The notes beneath the pieces are model-generated. The model made no database searches. It saw nothing but the letters and a program-made list of their open reading frames with translations, and was not told the DNA's origin. Made by a program: the position numbers and the translations under genes. This document shows positions 10,238-23,428 of a stretch of DNA of 64,000 nt, piece by piece. Location of the stretch: assembly GCA_034406715.1 (NCBI GenBank), contig CP137865.1, positions 124,001 to 188,000 of the forward strand, written 5' to 3'. Position 1 is the stretch's first letter. Each line of letters starts with the position of its first letter. Source of the stretch: Rhodotorula mucilaginosa (taxonomy: Eukaryota; Basidiomycota; Microbotryomycetes; Sporidiobolales; Sporidiobolaceae).

Positions 10238-11453
10238 TTATGCCGAGTCCTCCGAGACGAGCGCGAGCTGAGCAGATTCGGTCGATCAGTATTCGGCAGC
10301 GACAGAGACTGGCGGTCGAGAAATAGATCGCTTACAATCATGCGGTACAGGGCGTAGAAGAAGAAGACCAGGCTGTCGAGCGCGAGTGCAGAGGAGAAGT
10401 TAGCCATGCCGTTGTATGCCCGATTCCGCAAGCGAAACTTACTAGAACCCAAGCTTGACGAAGGATTCTGGCAAGGCAATCAGGGTCAGCTAAGAGCGAT
10501 CAAGTCCCCAGTCCTGTGCGGTATCGGGCGCCAGTCCCTAGGGCCCGGTCTCTCCTCGCCGAGCGATCACTTGGACAGGACTTCGGAGGCACGGCTCGTG
10601 CACAGGCAATGTGGGAGGTGGACGTCATACCTTTTTTGTGTTGGCCCAGCGTCCGGAAGATTTCGGTGGCGTCAAACATGTGGTTCCGATTCACAACCCT
10701 GGCAATACAAGAAAGTGGCGAGCAAAATTGCCACAGCCACGAGTGAATATCGAACTCGTCATGACGCTTGATCAGCAGCTGGGACGCACTTGTTGACGTT
10801 GTAGGCGAGCAGCGGTGCGTTGAGCAGGAAGGCGATGACTTGGAATGTGAGGAGGAAGCAGGCCGTCATGAAGGCGTGTGCGATCATTTCCGGAAGCACA
10901 AACTGCGCAGTGAACCGCGCTCGCATCAGAGGTTCTTTCCTCCAAGGGCACTTCACCTCGGGACCACGACGCGCACCTGGTTGAGCTTGTTGCACAGGTC
11001 GATCGGGTTCAGGCTGCGCGAAGAAGGGGCGGGATCAGTTTGGAGTGCGTGGGTCGCCTCCGCGACAGAACATCTCGAGGTCCCGATAGTGCATGGCGAC
11101 TCGGGCACGGAATGTACGCACTAGTCACACTCCAGATCAGAGAACATGATGATCTGCGCGCGATCGGAGTCTCTCGTCAGCGAGGGTTTGCTTCTCTCGC
11201 GAGAAGGGACGCCGCAGACAGAGGCCGATGACTCACGAAGAAGACGCTCGTGAAAAGCAGGGCAGCCGAGAGGATGACTGCAAAGAGGAAGAGCCACGCT
11301 TCGCCGGACTAGATGCAGCAGACGGGGGGCAAACAAGAAGGCGGCAGGGTGCAGCGACGGCAGATCGTCAGCGGAATGGAAACGCGCGCGGTGAAGACTG
11401 CGAGACTCGGGCTAGATTGTCCAGAACCTCGTTCGGCTTCTTAGGCGTACCAT
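10238..11453 (-). CDS. ERV14: Cornichon family cargo receptor (Erv14)
   Basis: A COPII cargo receptor that loads membrane proteins into ER-to-Golgi vesicles. Nine exons can be built: 11453-11451, 11308-11237, 11153-11122, 11013-10977, 10902-10790, 10698-10631, 10467-10443, 10372-10336 and 10267-10238. They give 138 aa, the same length as yeast Erv14. Signature pieces appear in order: SGEAWLFLFAV, IIMFSDLECDY, NPIDLCNKLNQ, FVLPEMIAHAF, LLNAPLLAYNVNK, MFDATEIFRTLGQHKK, ESFVKLGFY, LVFFFYALYRMI and the short acidic tail. Three to four membrane segments are expected. The start codon alone forms exon 1, followed at once by a GT intron of 142 nt. Phases close exactly at every junction. Confidence 0.92.
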
Positions 11454-11581
11454 GATCGCGGGCTTGACAGGGAGCGAAGTGTGATGAGGCAAGAGGACGA
11501 CTCGAGAGCGCGGCGTCATTTCGACTCGACTCGACTCCCCCACCGACCGACTGCGTGCTCTGCTCGCTTACCAGTACTCGC

Positions 11582-12670
11582 ATGCACCGCTACGCTCAAT
11601 CGCAGCAGCCGCCGCGGGCCGCTCGCCCTCCTCGAGTCGACCGCGTCAAGACCTGCCCCTCTCTCCTCCGCGTCTTTGTCAAGGCTGGCTCGCACCACGC
11701 CGACTCCGACTTCTCCACGCACCAGCTGCCGACACGGCACGAACATCAAGTCTACACCTGGCGAGACTCGACCGTGCGCGAAATCTTGAACCTCGTGCGG
11801 GACGCGGACCCGGCTTTGCGCGCGACCACCCTCCCGCTCGCTCGTTACTCGGTCAGAGTCGTGTACTGGGACGCGAATGCCGACCGTTACACCTCGCAAG
11901 AGATCGCGGTAGTGCAGAACCGAGACCTCCTGCAGCCTCCGGTCACTGGCAGCGGCGGCGGCGCGCACCGGCAAGGTCCATCACCCGGCTCCGCCAACCC
12001 GCGACTGGATCGCACCCTCGCGGACGCCAAGCTCGTCGTCGGCGATTTCCTCGACATTGCCTACATTGCCCCTGATACAGTCACCTCCGCCGCGGCGCCG
12101 CCCATGGCCGGACCGTCCGCGGGACACATCGGGTCGAGAGCTGGACCGCCGCCCGTCGCTCCTGGTCTCGGCGCGAACGGTCACGTCTTTGGCAGAAGGG
12201 ACGCCTCGACCTGGGGTGCGAGCGCCGGCGGCCGTCCGCAGCAAGCTCCGAGCGCGGGCGGTGCCCGTGCGCCCCTTCCACGCTCCGGACCGAACCAGTG
12301 GGGAGCAGCCGGCCAGCGAGCTCACCCCGGCGGTCCGCCTCGTCACGGCCCTCCACAAGATCAGGGATGGGGCCCTCGTCGGAGCTCGACCACAGGCGGT
12401 CGCTCGTTCGAAGATCGGGATCGTGTACGTCTTTTCCGGAACGAGTGATTCACATGTGTGCCGTCTCCTGGGTCCTGACTCGCTCTTCGCCTGCAGCCTC
12501 CTCCACCTCGGCGCCGTGAATCGTCGCGATCGCCTTCTCCCGTGCGGAATGTCCGGAACGGCTATGACCGGCCGCCGCACCACCGACGCTCGCCCTCGCC
12601 AGCTCGCCGGTCCGCTTCGCCGCCGCCGCGGCGCAGAATCGACGACACCGACGTCAGCATGAGGGACTGA
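11582..12670 (+). CDS. SAP18 family protein with Arg/Ser-Pro-rich tail
   Basis: SAP18 is a small ubiquitin-like-fold subunit of the Sin3 histone deacetylase complex and of the ASAP/EJC-associated splicing complex. The core covers roughly residues 18-160: VDRVKTCPSLLRVF, HQVYTWRDSTVREI, ARYSVRVVYWD and VVGDFLDIAYI. Exon 1 is 11582-12424 and exon 2 is 12497-12670, phase 0, giving 338 aa, about twice the size of human SAP18. The extra part is a Gly/Pro/Ala-rich linker and an exon-2 tail with several RSPSP/RRSASP elements, ending DDTDVSMRD. The earlier GTG at 11555 is not used because ATG 11582 is the first ATG. Divergent from the cornichon gene with 128 bp between starts. Confidence 0.88.
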
Positions 12671-12863
12671 GCGACCAGCAGTCGACGGATGCAATACAAA
12701 CCGCAACCTTGAGCATGGAACGAGCAACCGCGTAGCATGAGACGAGCAATTCGGGCTTTCAAAACCACGCTTCCCGCAACCTTCACGTCGAGAGCTGAGA
12801 AATCGTGTAGGCAAGACTTGAGAACGGCGCTTTACACAACACGTGTTCTGTATATACAAAACT

Positions 12864-15972
<3,109 letters not shown>

Positions 15973-16400
15973 AGCTGGACTGACTGGGCGGGGAGAAGCG
16001 GGCGGAAGGAAAGCGGCAGCGCGTCGTCGACTCCTCGGCAGCTTGCACACCGCCGCCACCTTATCGTCACGCTCCGGAAGTTGCTGGTTCAAGCTGCATT
16101 CTAATCACCCTTCCAGCTAGAGACAGCCCTCGTCGAAGGAAACGAACCGCTCTCGCTCCGAGACATACTTCCGACTCGCTTTCGCTGCTGCAGGGAACGC
16201 CGCGGTCAAGGCAGCCGACGCGACACATCGATTTGCCGGACGGAGCGCAGGTTAACATACCGCGGCTGATACAAGGTGAGTCTGCTGGCCGGTCAGTCGC
16301 ATCGCTGCCGGGTTGACGAACGCGTTCCTACCCAGTGGCTGCGAGGGGAAGTGGGTTCTCGCCCGATAGAGGTCAAGATTAGCCCGGTGCTGCCGTGACC
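15973..16400. promoter_or_regulatory. Divergent promoter region, SEC18 and STIMATE-like gene
   Basis: 428 bp between two divergent start codons. I see no clear TATA box and no open frame worth calling. Confidence 0.5.
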
Positions 16401-18596
16401 ATGGCCGACGCCTTCGAGCCACTGCTCGCAGCTGCATCCAACACGACCTCGGCGATCACCGCCCCCATCCTCGAGGAGCTCGGCAATGAAGTCGACCTCG
16501 CGACCTGCCGCCTCCTCGGCCCGTTCGCCCTCGCGATCCAAGGCATCATGGGCGCCGCCGTCCTCGGCAGCCTCGTCGTCAAACGCATGCGCGAAAAGCC
16601 GCGCCGGAAATGGAAGATCTGGCTCGCCGACGTCTCGAAGCAGGTCATCGGGCAAGCGTTCGTCCACGCGAGCAACGTCGCCATCAGCGACCTCATCGCG
16701 ATGCACACGTCCGACAACCCGTGCTCCCTCTACGCCCTCAACATCATCACCGACACGACCCTCGGCGTCCTCATCCTCTACTGGCTGCTGCAGCTCTCGA
16801 CCCGCCTGATGCGGCAGTACGCGCAGCCGCTCTACGAGACGGGTTACTACGGCTCGCCGTTCTCGCTCTCCATCTGGGGCGAGCAAGCCGCCGTCTACGT
16901 GGCGTGCCTCACCGCGATGAAGGTCGTCGTCCTCATCCTCTTCTGGCTCTTCCCCTTCCTCGAAGACGTGATGAGCTGGACTTTGTCCTGGATCACGAAC
17001 GAAGAAGCCCAAGTCTTCGTCGTCATGCTCGTCATTCCCCTCTTCATGAACCTCTTTCAGTTCCTCATGAGTATGGCTGCATGTCCCCTTGATCTCGTAA
17101 TCTCGAACGCAAGTCCCGCTGACACGCACTGCGCACATCCAGTCGATTCGTTCCTGAAGAGCAAAGAAACGCACTCGCCCGTGATCGGAGCGGACACCGA
17201 CGAGGAGGCGCAGAGGCGAGGCTTCTTGGAGGATGAAGGCGAAGAGGACGGTGACGAGTCGCTTGACGATCGGAATATGCGTGAGATTCGGCGGAAATCG
17301 GGCTCGGAGGATGGCGAGGACCGTGAATACTCTGGCCTTGGCGGCAACGATGACGACGACGACGACAAGTATCGAAAAAGGGAGCGGCCACAGGCACGTC
17401 AACGCGATGCGGTCAATCTCTTCGATGCGGATCTCGAAGGCGACGACTCGTTTGGCGATGCATCCGGACCTCGCACGCAGCCCAGTCTGCACTCGTACCC
17501 TCCTCCCCACCCTACGCCTTCCGCTGCACCCGCCCAGCCTATGAATCCGCCTCCCTATTCCTCGAATGGCGCGCCGACTTCTGACGTCGAGGAAGATGCC
17601 TGGGACGAGGACTGGTCCGGCTCGGAGGCAACTCGATCCCGACCACCTTTACCGACGCCCGCTCTCTCGCCGGCTCCTCCACCCTCTACAGACTCTCCGG
17701 CCGTCGCCGTGTTGGAGGGGATCACGACTAAAGCGTCGACGACACCACCGGTGGCGACCACTACGGGACTCCTGGAAGAGACTACGCCTGCCATCCCACC
17801 TGCACTCGTCTCTGGCGGCGTACACGAGATTCTTGGCGAGGGCGGCGTCGAAGACGATTGGGGCTTTGGCCACGAGGAGGATGCCGAAGAGGCAGAATCT
17901 GCGAAGTCGATGAGACCGGCACTTTCATCCGCGCCGGCGGCGGCTCCTGTCGACGAGAACGGCTCTGCACATCCACCGAGTCCCGCTGCGCAAATCTCAG
18001 CGATACCGCCGAGTCTCGCGTACGCACCCTCACCGGCGCCGGACGCCGATGATTGGGGTCTAGATCTCGAAGAGGACGTGGAGCATGTGGACGCGCAGGA
18101 ATCTACTTCCGCCTCGGTTTCTGAGGCGCTTTCGGCCGCGCACGAGTCCGCAGTGGAGGAAGGTTCGGCCGCAGATCGGTCAGTCGAGAAGATCGACGGA
18201 GGTGGCCACTCCGATCCGCCTGCGCACGCGTCCGACGAGGACGAATGGGGCTTTCAGGAGGAGCACGAGGACGCGGTCACGGAGAGCGTCAAACCGATGC
18301 CGTCGGAGGAGGTCCCGCTACCGGACACGGGCCTCGCGACTGAGACCGGCGTCGACACGACCCCGGTCGATTCAAGCGTAGATGCTACCACGGGCGACGT
18401 CGTGTCCTCCGAGCAGATATCAGCCGCCACCGAAGAGGACGACCTCGACGACTGGGGCTTTCACGATTCCCCATCTCTGACGCAGGATGCCGATGGGCAA
18501 GACGAGTTGAAGAATGACCTGAGCAGAATCGCTCAAGGGCGTCCGGAATCGGCAAAGTCTGACGCACAACCCTCCTCACCATCCTCATTGTTGTAG
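16401..18596 (+). CDS. STIMATE-like vacuolar/ER membrane protein with acidic Trp-motif tail
   Basis: The first 220 residues match the fungal vacuolar membrane protein/STIMATE (TMEM110) family: CRLLGPFALAIQG, RRKWKIWLADVSKQ, and four to five hydrophobic segments ending near IPLFMNLFQFLM. An intron at 17071-17142 (GTATGG..CCAG, 72 nt, stop-free) restores FLMIDSFLKSKE, the conserved continuation. The spliced product is 707 aa. The rest is long, acidic and disordered. It contains five spaced Trp motifs in acidic context: EDAWDEDW, EDDWGFGHEED, ADDWGLDLEED, EDEWGFQEEHED and LDDWGFHD. In animals the family links ER to plasma membrane calcium entry; the fungal role is not established. The start is ATG 16401. 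Confidence 0.85.
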   Translation: MADAFEPLLAAASNTTSAITAPILEELGNEVDLATCRLLGPFALAIQGIMGAAVLGSLVVKRMREKPRRKWKIWLADVSKQVIGQAFVHASNVAISDLIAMHTSDNPCSLYALNIITDTTLGVLILYWLLQLSTRLMRQYAQPLYETGYYGSPFSLSIWGEQAAVYVACLTAMKVVVLILFWLFPFLEDVMSWTLSWITNEEAQVFVVMLVIPLFMNLFQFLMSMAACPLDLVISNASPADTHCAHPVDSFLKSKETHSPVIGADTDEEAQRRGFLEDEGEEDGDESLDDRNMREIRRKSGSEDGEDREYSGLGGNDDDDDDKYRKRERPQARQRDAVNLFDADLEGDDSFGDASGPRTQPSLHSYPPPHPTPSAAPAQPMNPPPYSSNGAPTSDVEEDAWDEDWSGSEATRSRPPLPTPALSPAPPPSTDSPAVAVLEGITTKASTTPPVATTTGLLEETTPAIPPALVSGGVHEILGEGGVEDDWGFGHEEDAEEAESAKSMRPALSSAPAAAPVDENGSAHPPSPAAQISAIPPSLAYAPSPAPDADDWGLDLEEDVEHVDAQESTSASVSEALSAAHESAVEEGSAADRSVEKIDGGGHSDPPAHASDEDEWGFQEEHEDAVTESVKPMPSEEVPLPDTGLATETGVDTTPVDSSVDATTGDVVSSEQISAATEEDDLDDWGFHDSPSLTQDADGQDELKNDLSRIAQGRPESAKSDAQPSSPSSLL

Positions 18597-18718
18597 AAGT
18601 GCACCATAGTCGCATGTTGTGTCCATTATCTGCAACGCCGCCCCCTCGCGAGCCAGCACTCTCAGCGGACTTCTCCAGGATACAACAACAGTTGATATTC
18701 CAGTCGGTCTCGGTGCGC

Positions 18719-20171
18719 TCACTTGCCCCACTGCTGCTGCTGTCGCTTCTTGAAGCGTGCCAGCGCCATCTCGTCCGTCGCGAGCTCGCGTCGGCCCTCG
18801 CGGTGTTTCGATTTGCGCGAATCGGCGTCTGAGCCGTTCGGATCTGCTGCCGCCGTCGCTTCGGCCCTTGCGCGCGCAAGAGCGTCCGAATCGGATTCGA
18901 GGACACGGCGATGACGGTAGACTGTGAGACGGTAGGGATCGAACGTAAGCATCAGCAACGCAAACAAAAAGAGCTCGTCACGCTCGAGTGGGCCGTACAT
19001 CGGTTCGCAGCAAACTCGTCTCCATCGTCCTGTCCTGCGCGAGCTGACCGCGCATCCTGCAAGCTCCTCTTGGCCTTTTCCGTGGCTTCGATGTTCTTGA
19101 GTTTGGTGCTGCGACACGAAAAAAAAAAGACGGCCGTTAGAGTACAAGTACGAGTCTGGCGGGCTGGGGGGATCACGCGGGCAGCGCACTCGATACCCAG
19201 ATCCACTTCGGGAATACCCATCAGCATACTCGCACTGAGGGTGACGTTGCCTTCCTCCTCGTCCCTCTCCTTCTTGCCCTTCTCCGCTTCTTCGATGTCG
19301 GCGAACTTGTACTTTTCCGCGACCTTGTACAGCTCGTCGCGCGGGTCAAACGGCTTGCTCGTGGTCGCATCGCCACTCGCCTCATCGCTCGGTCCGCGTT
19401 TCTTGGCGAGCTCGGCTTCGATGTAGGCGAGCCTGGGAAGTCGAGCAGGTCAGATATTGGACTCTGGGGGGTTCAAAATGACACAGCCTGACGACGTACA
19501 TGTGCTTGTCTACGTCGACCGTGTTTGTCTGGCCGGTAAAGTTGTCCGTCTTGATGATCTTGCGAGCTTTAGCTTCCGGTCCCTCGCTGCGGAGCAGGAA
19601 GTCAGCACACGGGCCGTGACCGAATTCTGCGCCAGCATCACGCGGCGACGTCCGCTAGTCAAGCATACCTATCGTCGCGAATGCGATCACCGGCGCCTGC
19701 TCTCAAGCCGCCACCGGTGCCTTCGAGCATGCCGCCGCTCGTCACGACGACCCCTTCCTCTCCCCCCTCGCCAGTCTTGACCACTTTCGGCCTCTTCTTG
19801 CGCTCGCCCGAGTTTAGGCGATCGAGTTCAAGCCCAGCAGTACTCCGTTTGAGCCGACGCAGAGCCAGCAATTCCTCGAGGGTCTCGCTGCAAAGGGATG
19901 GCAGTTTTTTTTGATCAGCGTCAGCGTCCCTTCTCGAGTGGTGCCGCAAGTCCAAGCAGCGAGAATACCGGGCGCACCTTGTAGAGTCCTCTGCATCGCC
20001 TTCGAAGCCACTGAGAGGCGTTTGCTCGCGAGCGGACGAGTCGGGAGCGTCGCCGGGAGTGTCGCCCCGAAGCAGAGATGAACGAACGGCTTGCGGGCGC
20101 TTCTTGCGCTTGAAGGTCGGGACCGCCGGAGTCGCAGACGAATCAGCAGAGATCGCGTCTGCGTCTGACAT
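18719..20171 (-). CDS. Tls1 / C9orf78 family spliceosome-associated protein
   Basis: Human C9orf78 and fission yeast Tls1 bind the Brr2 helicase and influence splicing and telomeric silencing. The start at 20171 gives MSDADAISADSSATPAVP, then a basic KRKKRP stretch with SSLLRGDTP. Middle exons carry an alpha-helical, Lys/Glu-rich region. The diagnostic segment LMGIPEVDLGIE lies near 19180-19227. The last exon contains ARFKKRQQQQWGK before the stop at 18719-18721. Several short introns separate these blocks. The protein is mostly charged and disordered, as in the family. It converges on the STIMATE-like gene with 122 bp between stop codons. Confidence 0.82.
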
Positions 20172-21310
20172 GGTGCGCTGCAGAGCGACCTGTGTGGGAG
20201 ACGCCGACCAGCGATGAGACGCGGCGACGCAGGGTCACTTCACACCATACACTCGCATCTACAGAACAGGTCTGATACGGCTACGATGACACGACTATCT
20301 ACATTGCTATAAGCCAGCTGGGCCACGCTGCTCCTCCCGCTGCCTCTCTCCTACTTTCGACTTCTTGCCGACATTCACCGACTTTCTCGTCACCTTTTGC
20401 AGTGGGCAACGTCGATGCTGGACACGAGTCGCTCATGCTGAGATTTCTTTGCTGCCCTCCCTCCTGCGCGCGGGCTGCGGCATATCCTTTTCACCGCTCC
20501 GGACCCTCCCAAGTGGCAGCACATCGGTCACCACTCCCACTTGGCTTGCACCCGAGCGACTCTTCGATCGGTTCTTCGACCTCGACGGGCGCGGAAGGAG
20601 GCGTTCGTGTGTCCCGGCGAGCGGATCAGCTGCACTGGGCGTAATTGGCATGGCGATGTGAGCCGGGGTTCCTCGACATCTGTGCCCTCCCGCGCGCCGA
20701 CAAACTTCATTGCTGGACGACAACGTACGGCGCGCAAGATAGAAGCGACATATATGGACCGCATCGCTCAAACGACAACGACTTCCGGTCTCGCTTCGCA
20801 GCGCTGCGGCCGGTTCTTCCGCAAATGGGTCGGGGAGACTCGTTCGCCACGACCAAAGCTGACTGTAGGTACCCATACGGCCAGCAGGATGCTGTCCGCG
20901 AGAGTGCTGATGTAGCTTTGCAGTCCTGCATCAAAGCCATGTTTACCCGGCCACCAGACTGTACCTTCATGAACTGCGATGTTCGAAGCGGCTTCCGATT
21001 TAGGTCCATCACGCTCGTGCAACGGAGCGGGTGTGGCTACAGTACTGGAGCGGGTCAGTAGGCTTTCGAACAGTAAAGACTTTGCGCATTTCGTTGAAAA
21101 ACCCAAGAAAAACCCAGCTTTGTGGAGATGACTGGAAAGCGGCTGACGTGTCGGAAAGAAGAGCGTGGAGGGGAAGGCGCGTGCGCGTGGAGAGCGAGAC
21201 GAAGAGCCGCGCTTTCTTGCAGATCTCACGCCTGTTGTGTCGATCCGACAGCTTAGCACTCGACTCGCCCACGCGCACACGCCTTTGCTTGCTTGCTAGC
21301 CAGCTGGCGC
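20172..21310. other. Long divergent intergenic region
   Basis: 1.1 kb between divergent start codons (20171 minus, 21311 plus). Open frames exist on both strands, but none shows family motifs. A minus-strand stretch around 20860-21010 looks faintly protein-like (SQFMKVQSGGRVNMAL) with possible splice sites beside it; I could not build a credible gene. Probably promoter and 5' UTR sequence. Confidence 0.4.
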
Positions 21311-22123
21311 ATGTCGGCAGTCGTCGAGCCTCTCGCCCCTCCTCCCGCACCCTGGCTCGACGCGATGCAGCAGCCGCCGCCGCCTCCTCGTCCTGATCCG
21401 GCTCGGGCACCTTCCTCGCCGCAGGCAACCCAGGCCCCGTACGCCGCCGTGCCCAACTCGGCCGCCGTGGACGAGGACGACTTGCTCGCACTGCTCAACA
21501 GCGACCTCGCGATCGACTCGAAGCGCGACCGCGAACTCGTCGTCCTCTCGTCGTTCCTCAAGGGCGTTCTCCCACCGGCCGGCGGTGCAGTGGCGCACCC
21601 CTTGCCGCCTGCGTTGACGAGCAACGTCACCATCGGGAACGCCGCGACTGCACAGCACCTCGGCGGGTGGAACGGATGGCGGCCGACGGGGGAGGGCATC
21701 GCCGCCCCGTTCGGGTCCCCGATGTCGTTCGCCTCGACCTCGTCCGCCCTGTCCGGCATGGCCCCGGGCCCTTCCACCTCGTTCGGCAGCGCCTTCTCGC
21801 CCTCGTCATTCAACGCCAGTCACGCCTTTGCCTCGCCCAAGAACGGCCTTATCGGCTTGCCTTCCAACTCGCCCGCGCAGCGGAGTCCTTTCGGTCGCGC
21901 GAGTACCTCCCAACAGTCGCTCCCGCCCGGCGTGCGTGCGCCCGCGTGCTCGAGGGAACGAGTCCCGACACTCGCCTCGTTTGGGTCTCCAGCCGCTGCC
22001 GCCACGGAACCGGAGGAAGGCGGTTGGAAAACTCGCTTGCGATCGAGCAAACCGCGGCCATCATCGACCGATCGAAATCGACCAATTGCGCCTACGACAG
22101 AGGAGGACGTCATGATGGAGTAA
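21311..22123 (+). CDS. Unknown Ser/Pro/Ala-rich disordered protein
   Basis: I do not recognise this gene. One open frame of 270 aa runs from ATG 21311 to TAA 22121-22123. It is rich in Pro, Ala and Ser, with a short possibly helical acidic stretch, VDEDDLLALLNSDLAID, near residues 50-70, followed by KRDRELVVLSSFLKGVL. The end, TTEEDVMME, is acidic. A possible 61-nt intron (GTGCGTG..CCAG near 21928-21988) would change the frame and lose this ending, so the intron-less reading is preferred. Codon use is GC-biased like that of its neighbours. No signal peptide or membrane segment. Confidence 0.55.
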   Translation: MSAVVEPLAPPPAPWLDAMQQPPPPPRPDPARAPSSPQATQAPYAAVPNSAAVDEDDLLALLNSDLAIDSKRDRELVVLSSFLKGVLPPAGGAVAHPLPPALTSNVTIGNAATAQHLGGWNGWRPTGEGIAAPFGSPMSFASTSSALSGMAPGPSTSFGSAFSPSSFNASHAFASPKNGLIGLPSNSPAQRSPFGRASTSQQSLPPGVRAPACSRERVPTLASFGSPAAAATEPEEGGWKTRLRSSKPRPSSTDRNRPIAPTTEEDVMME

Positions 22124-23428
22124 CGTTCTCTGCCTACCCTCAGATCCGACTCCCGCCAACGAGTCCGCTAGCAGCCAACTTCCAGACGCTGCCGTCGTCC
22201 CGTCGTCCCGTCGATCCGCCTGCCGCCCCGACGACATTTCCCCACATTCACTCGCGCACCTCCTCAACCAGCGAGCACACGATTCCTAGCCTCGCGTTCA
22301 AACAGCCGCGACGTACATGCTTGGATCACTCCCACATAAGCCTATCTTGCTCCCGCGGCACGATCCTCTCACCGCGCCCTTTCTTCTTGACGTCTCGCTC
22401 TCGCGCACATGACCTGTTGTGTAAACCGTACCTGCATTTCTCGCCCTTCCATATAGATTTTCCTTTCTTGCCCTTTGCCCTGCGTCCATCCTTATCTCCT
22501 GTTCCCTGAGTTGACCACCGCTCAATCCTCATGCCACCCCGTCTCCGCCCTCCAGCGTCCCTCGTGTCGTAATATATCCTGGATTCTCGATTCACTGCTC
22601 ACGCCCCGAGTCACCGAATGCGGTTCTCGTGCTGGAGACTTGGTGCCTCCGCTTGCTGGAGCGGTCGAAGTGGCGTGCCGAGAGGAGGGAGACCATCTTG
22701 GACGCAGGTACCCAGTCAGCGGACCGAGCGAAAGCAGCCCATCATTGGCACAGGTTCGTGCACTCTGTCGCCACCGTAATGCCGTGATCTCCTGCTGCTA
22801 AGGTCCGGCCGCCTGATTGAGCAAGAGCAGATTCAACGCGAGCGCTGGCGTCCTCGAGTATGACAGTGTTTCGGCCGCACACGGTGAGCAACGAGGTCTG
22901 CTTAGATGATAGCGATACGCGAAGCTGTCCCGGGTCTGCTCTAGAGCGAGAGCAGAACAGCGACCAGTTAAAGCGAGATGACGATGGGCGGCGATGGGTT
23001 CGGCGAACACGGGGACGGCGAACCTCAGGACGAAGCGCCTGGTTCCTCTTCATGTAGCTACACTCTGAGCGGTCCCAACACAAGCAGGTGTGTGTGAGAG
23101 TGGTCGGCGGGAGAGCAACCCAGCTCTCATCGCTTCGAAGCGAAGCTCTTTGCCTTCGACGTCATCAAGCCCGCCCGCAGAAGCGCACGAGGAAGCACTT
23201 CAGCGATCCCACGTGAGTACACTTCATAGGTCTGAAGCGACCGGGGACCGTTCTCTCGCTCGGCGCTGCGTGTCTCTCCGCTGAGGAGGCTGTGCTCAGC
23301 GACGGACTGTCATGTGCCGCTCGTAACGCTGCATCTGTACACACGAGAGACCCATACGGAGGAGCTGACCGCTGTCATCTCGCCTGCAGTGAAAAGAGCG
23401 CCCAAACGTCGACAGCCGAGGTCGGCGC
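22124..23428. other. Intergenic region, no gene recognised
   Basis: 1.3 kb between the unknown gene and SUA5. The first part is pyrimidine-rich, as fungal 3' UTRs and promoters often are. Short open frames on both strands lack motifs. I see no RNA gene. Confidence 0.45.

Noticed and set aside
20433-20876. 147-codon minus-strand frame in the divergent intergenic region
   Set aside because: No family resemblance, basic low-complexity composition, and no credible upstream exons.
21928-21988. GTGCGTG..CCAG as an intron in the unknown gene
   Set aside because: Removing 61 nt changes the frame and replaces a coherent acidic C-terminus with an Arg-rich one; the unspliced reading looks better.
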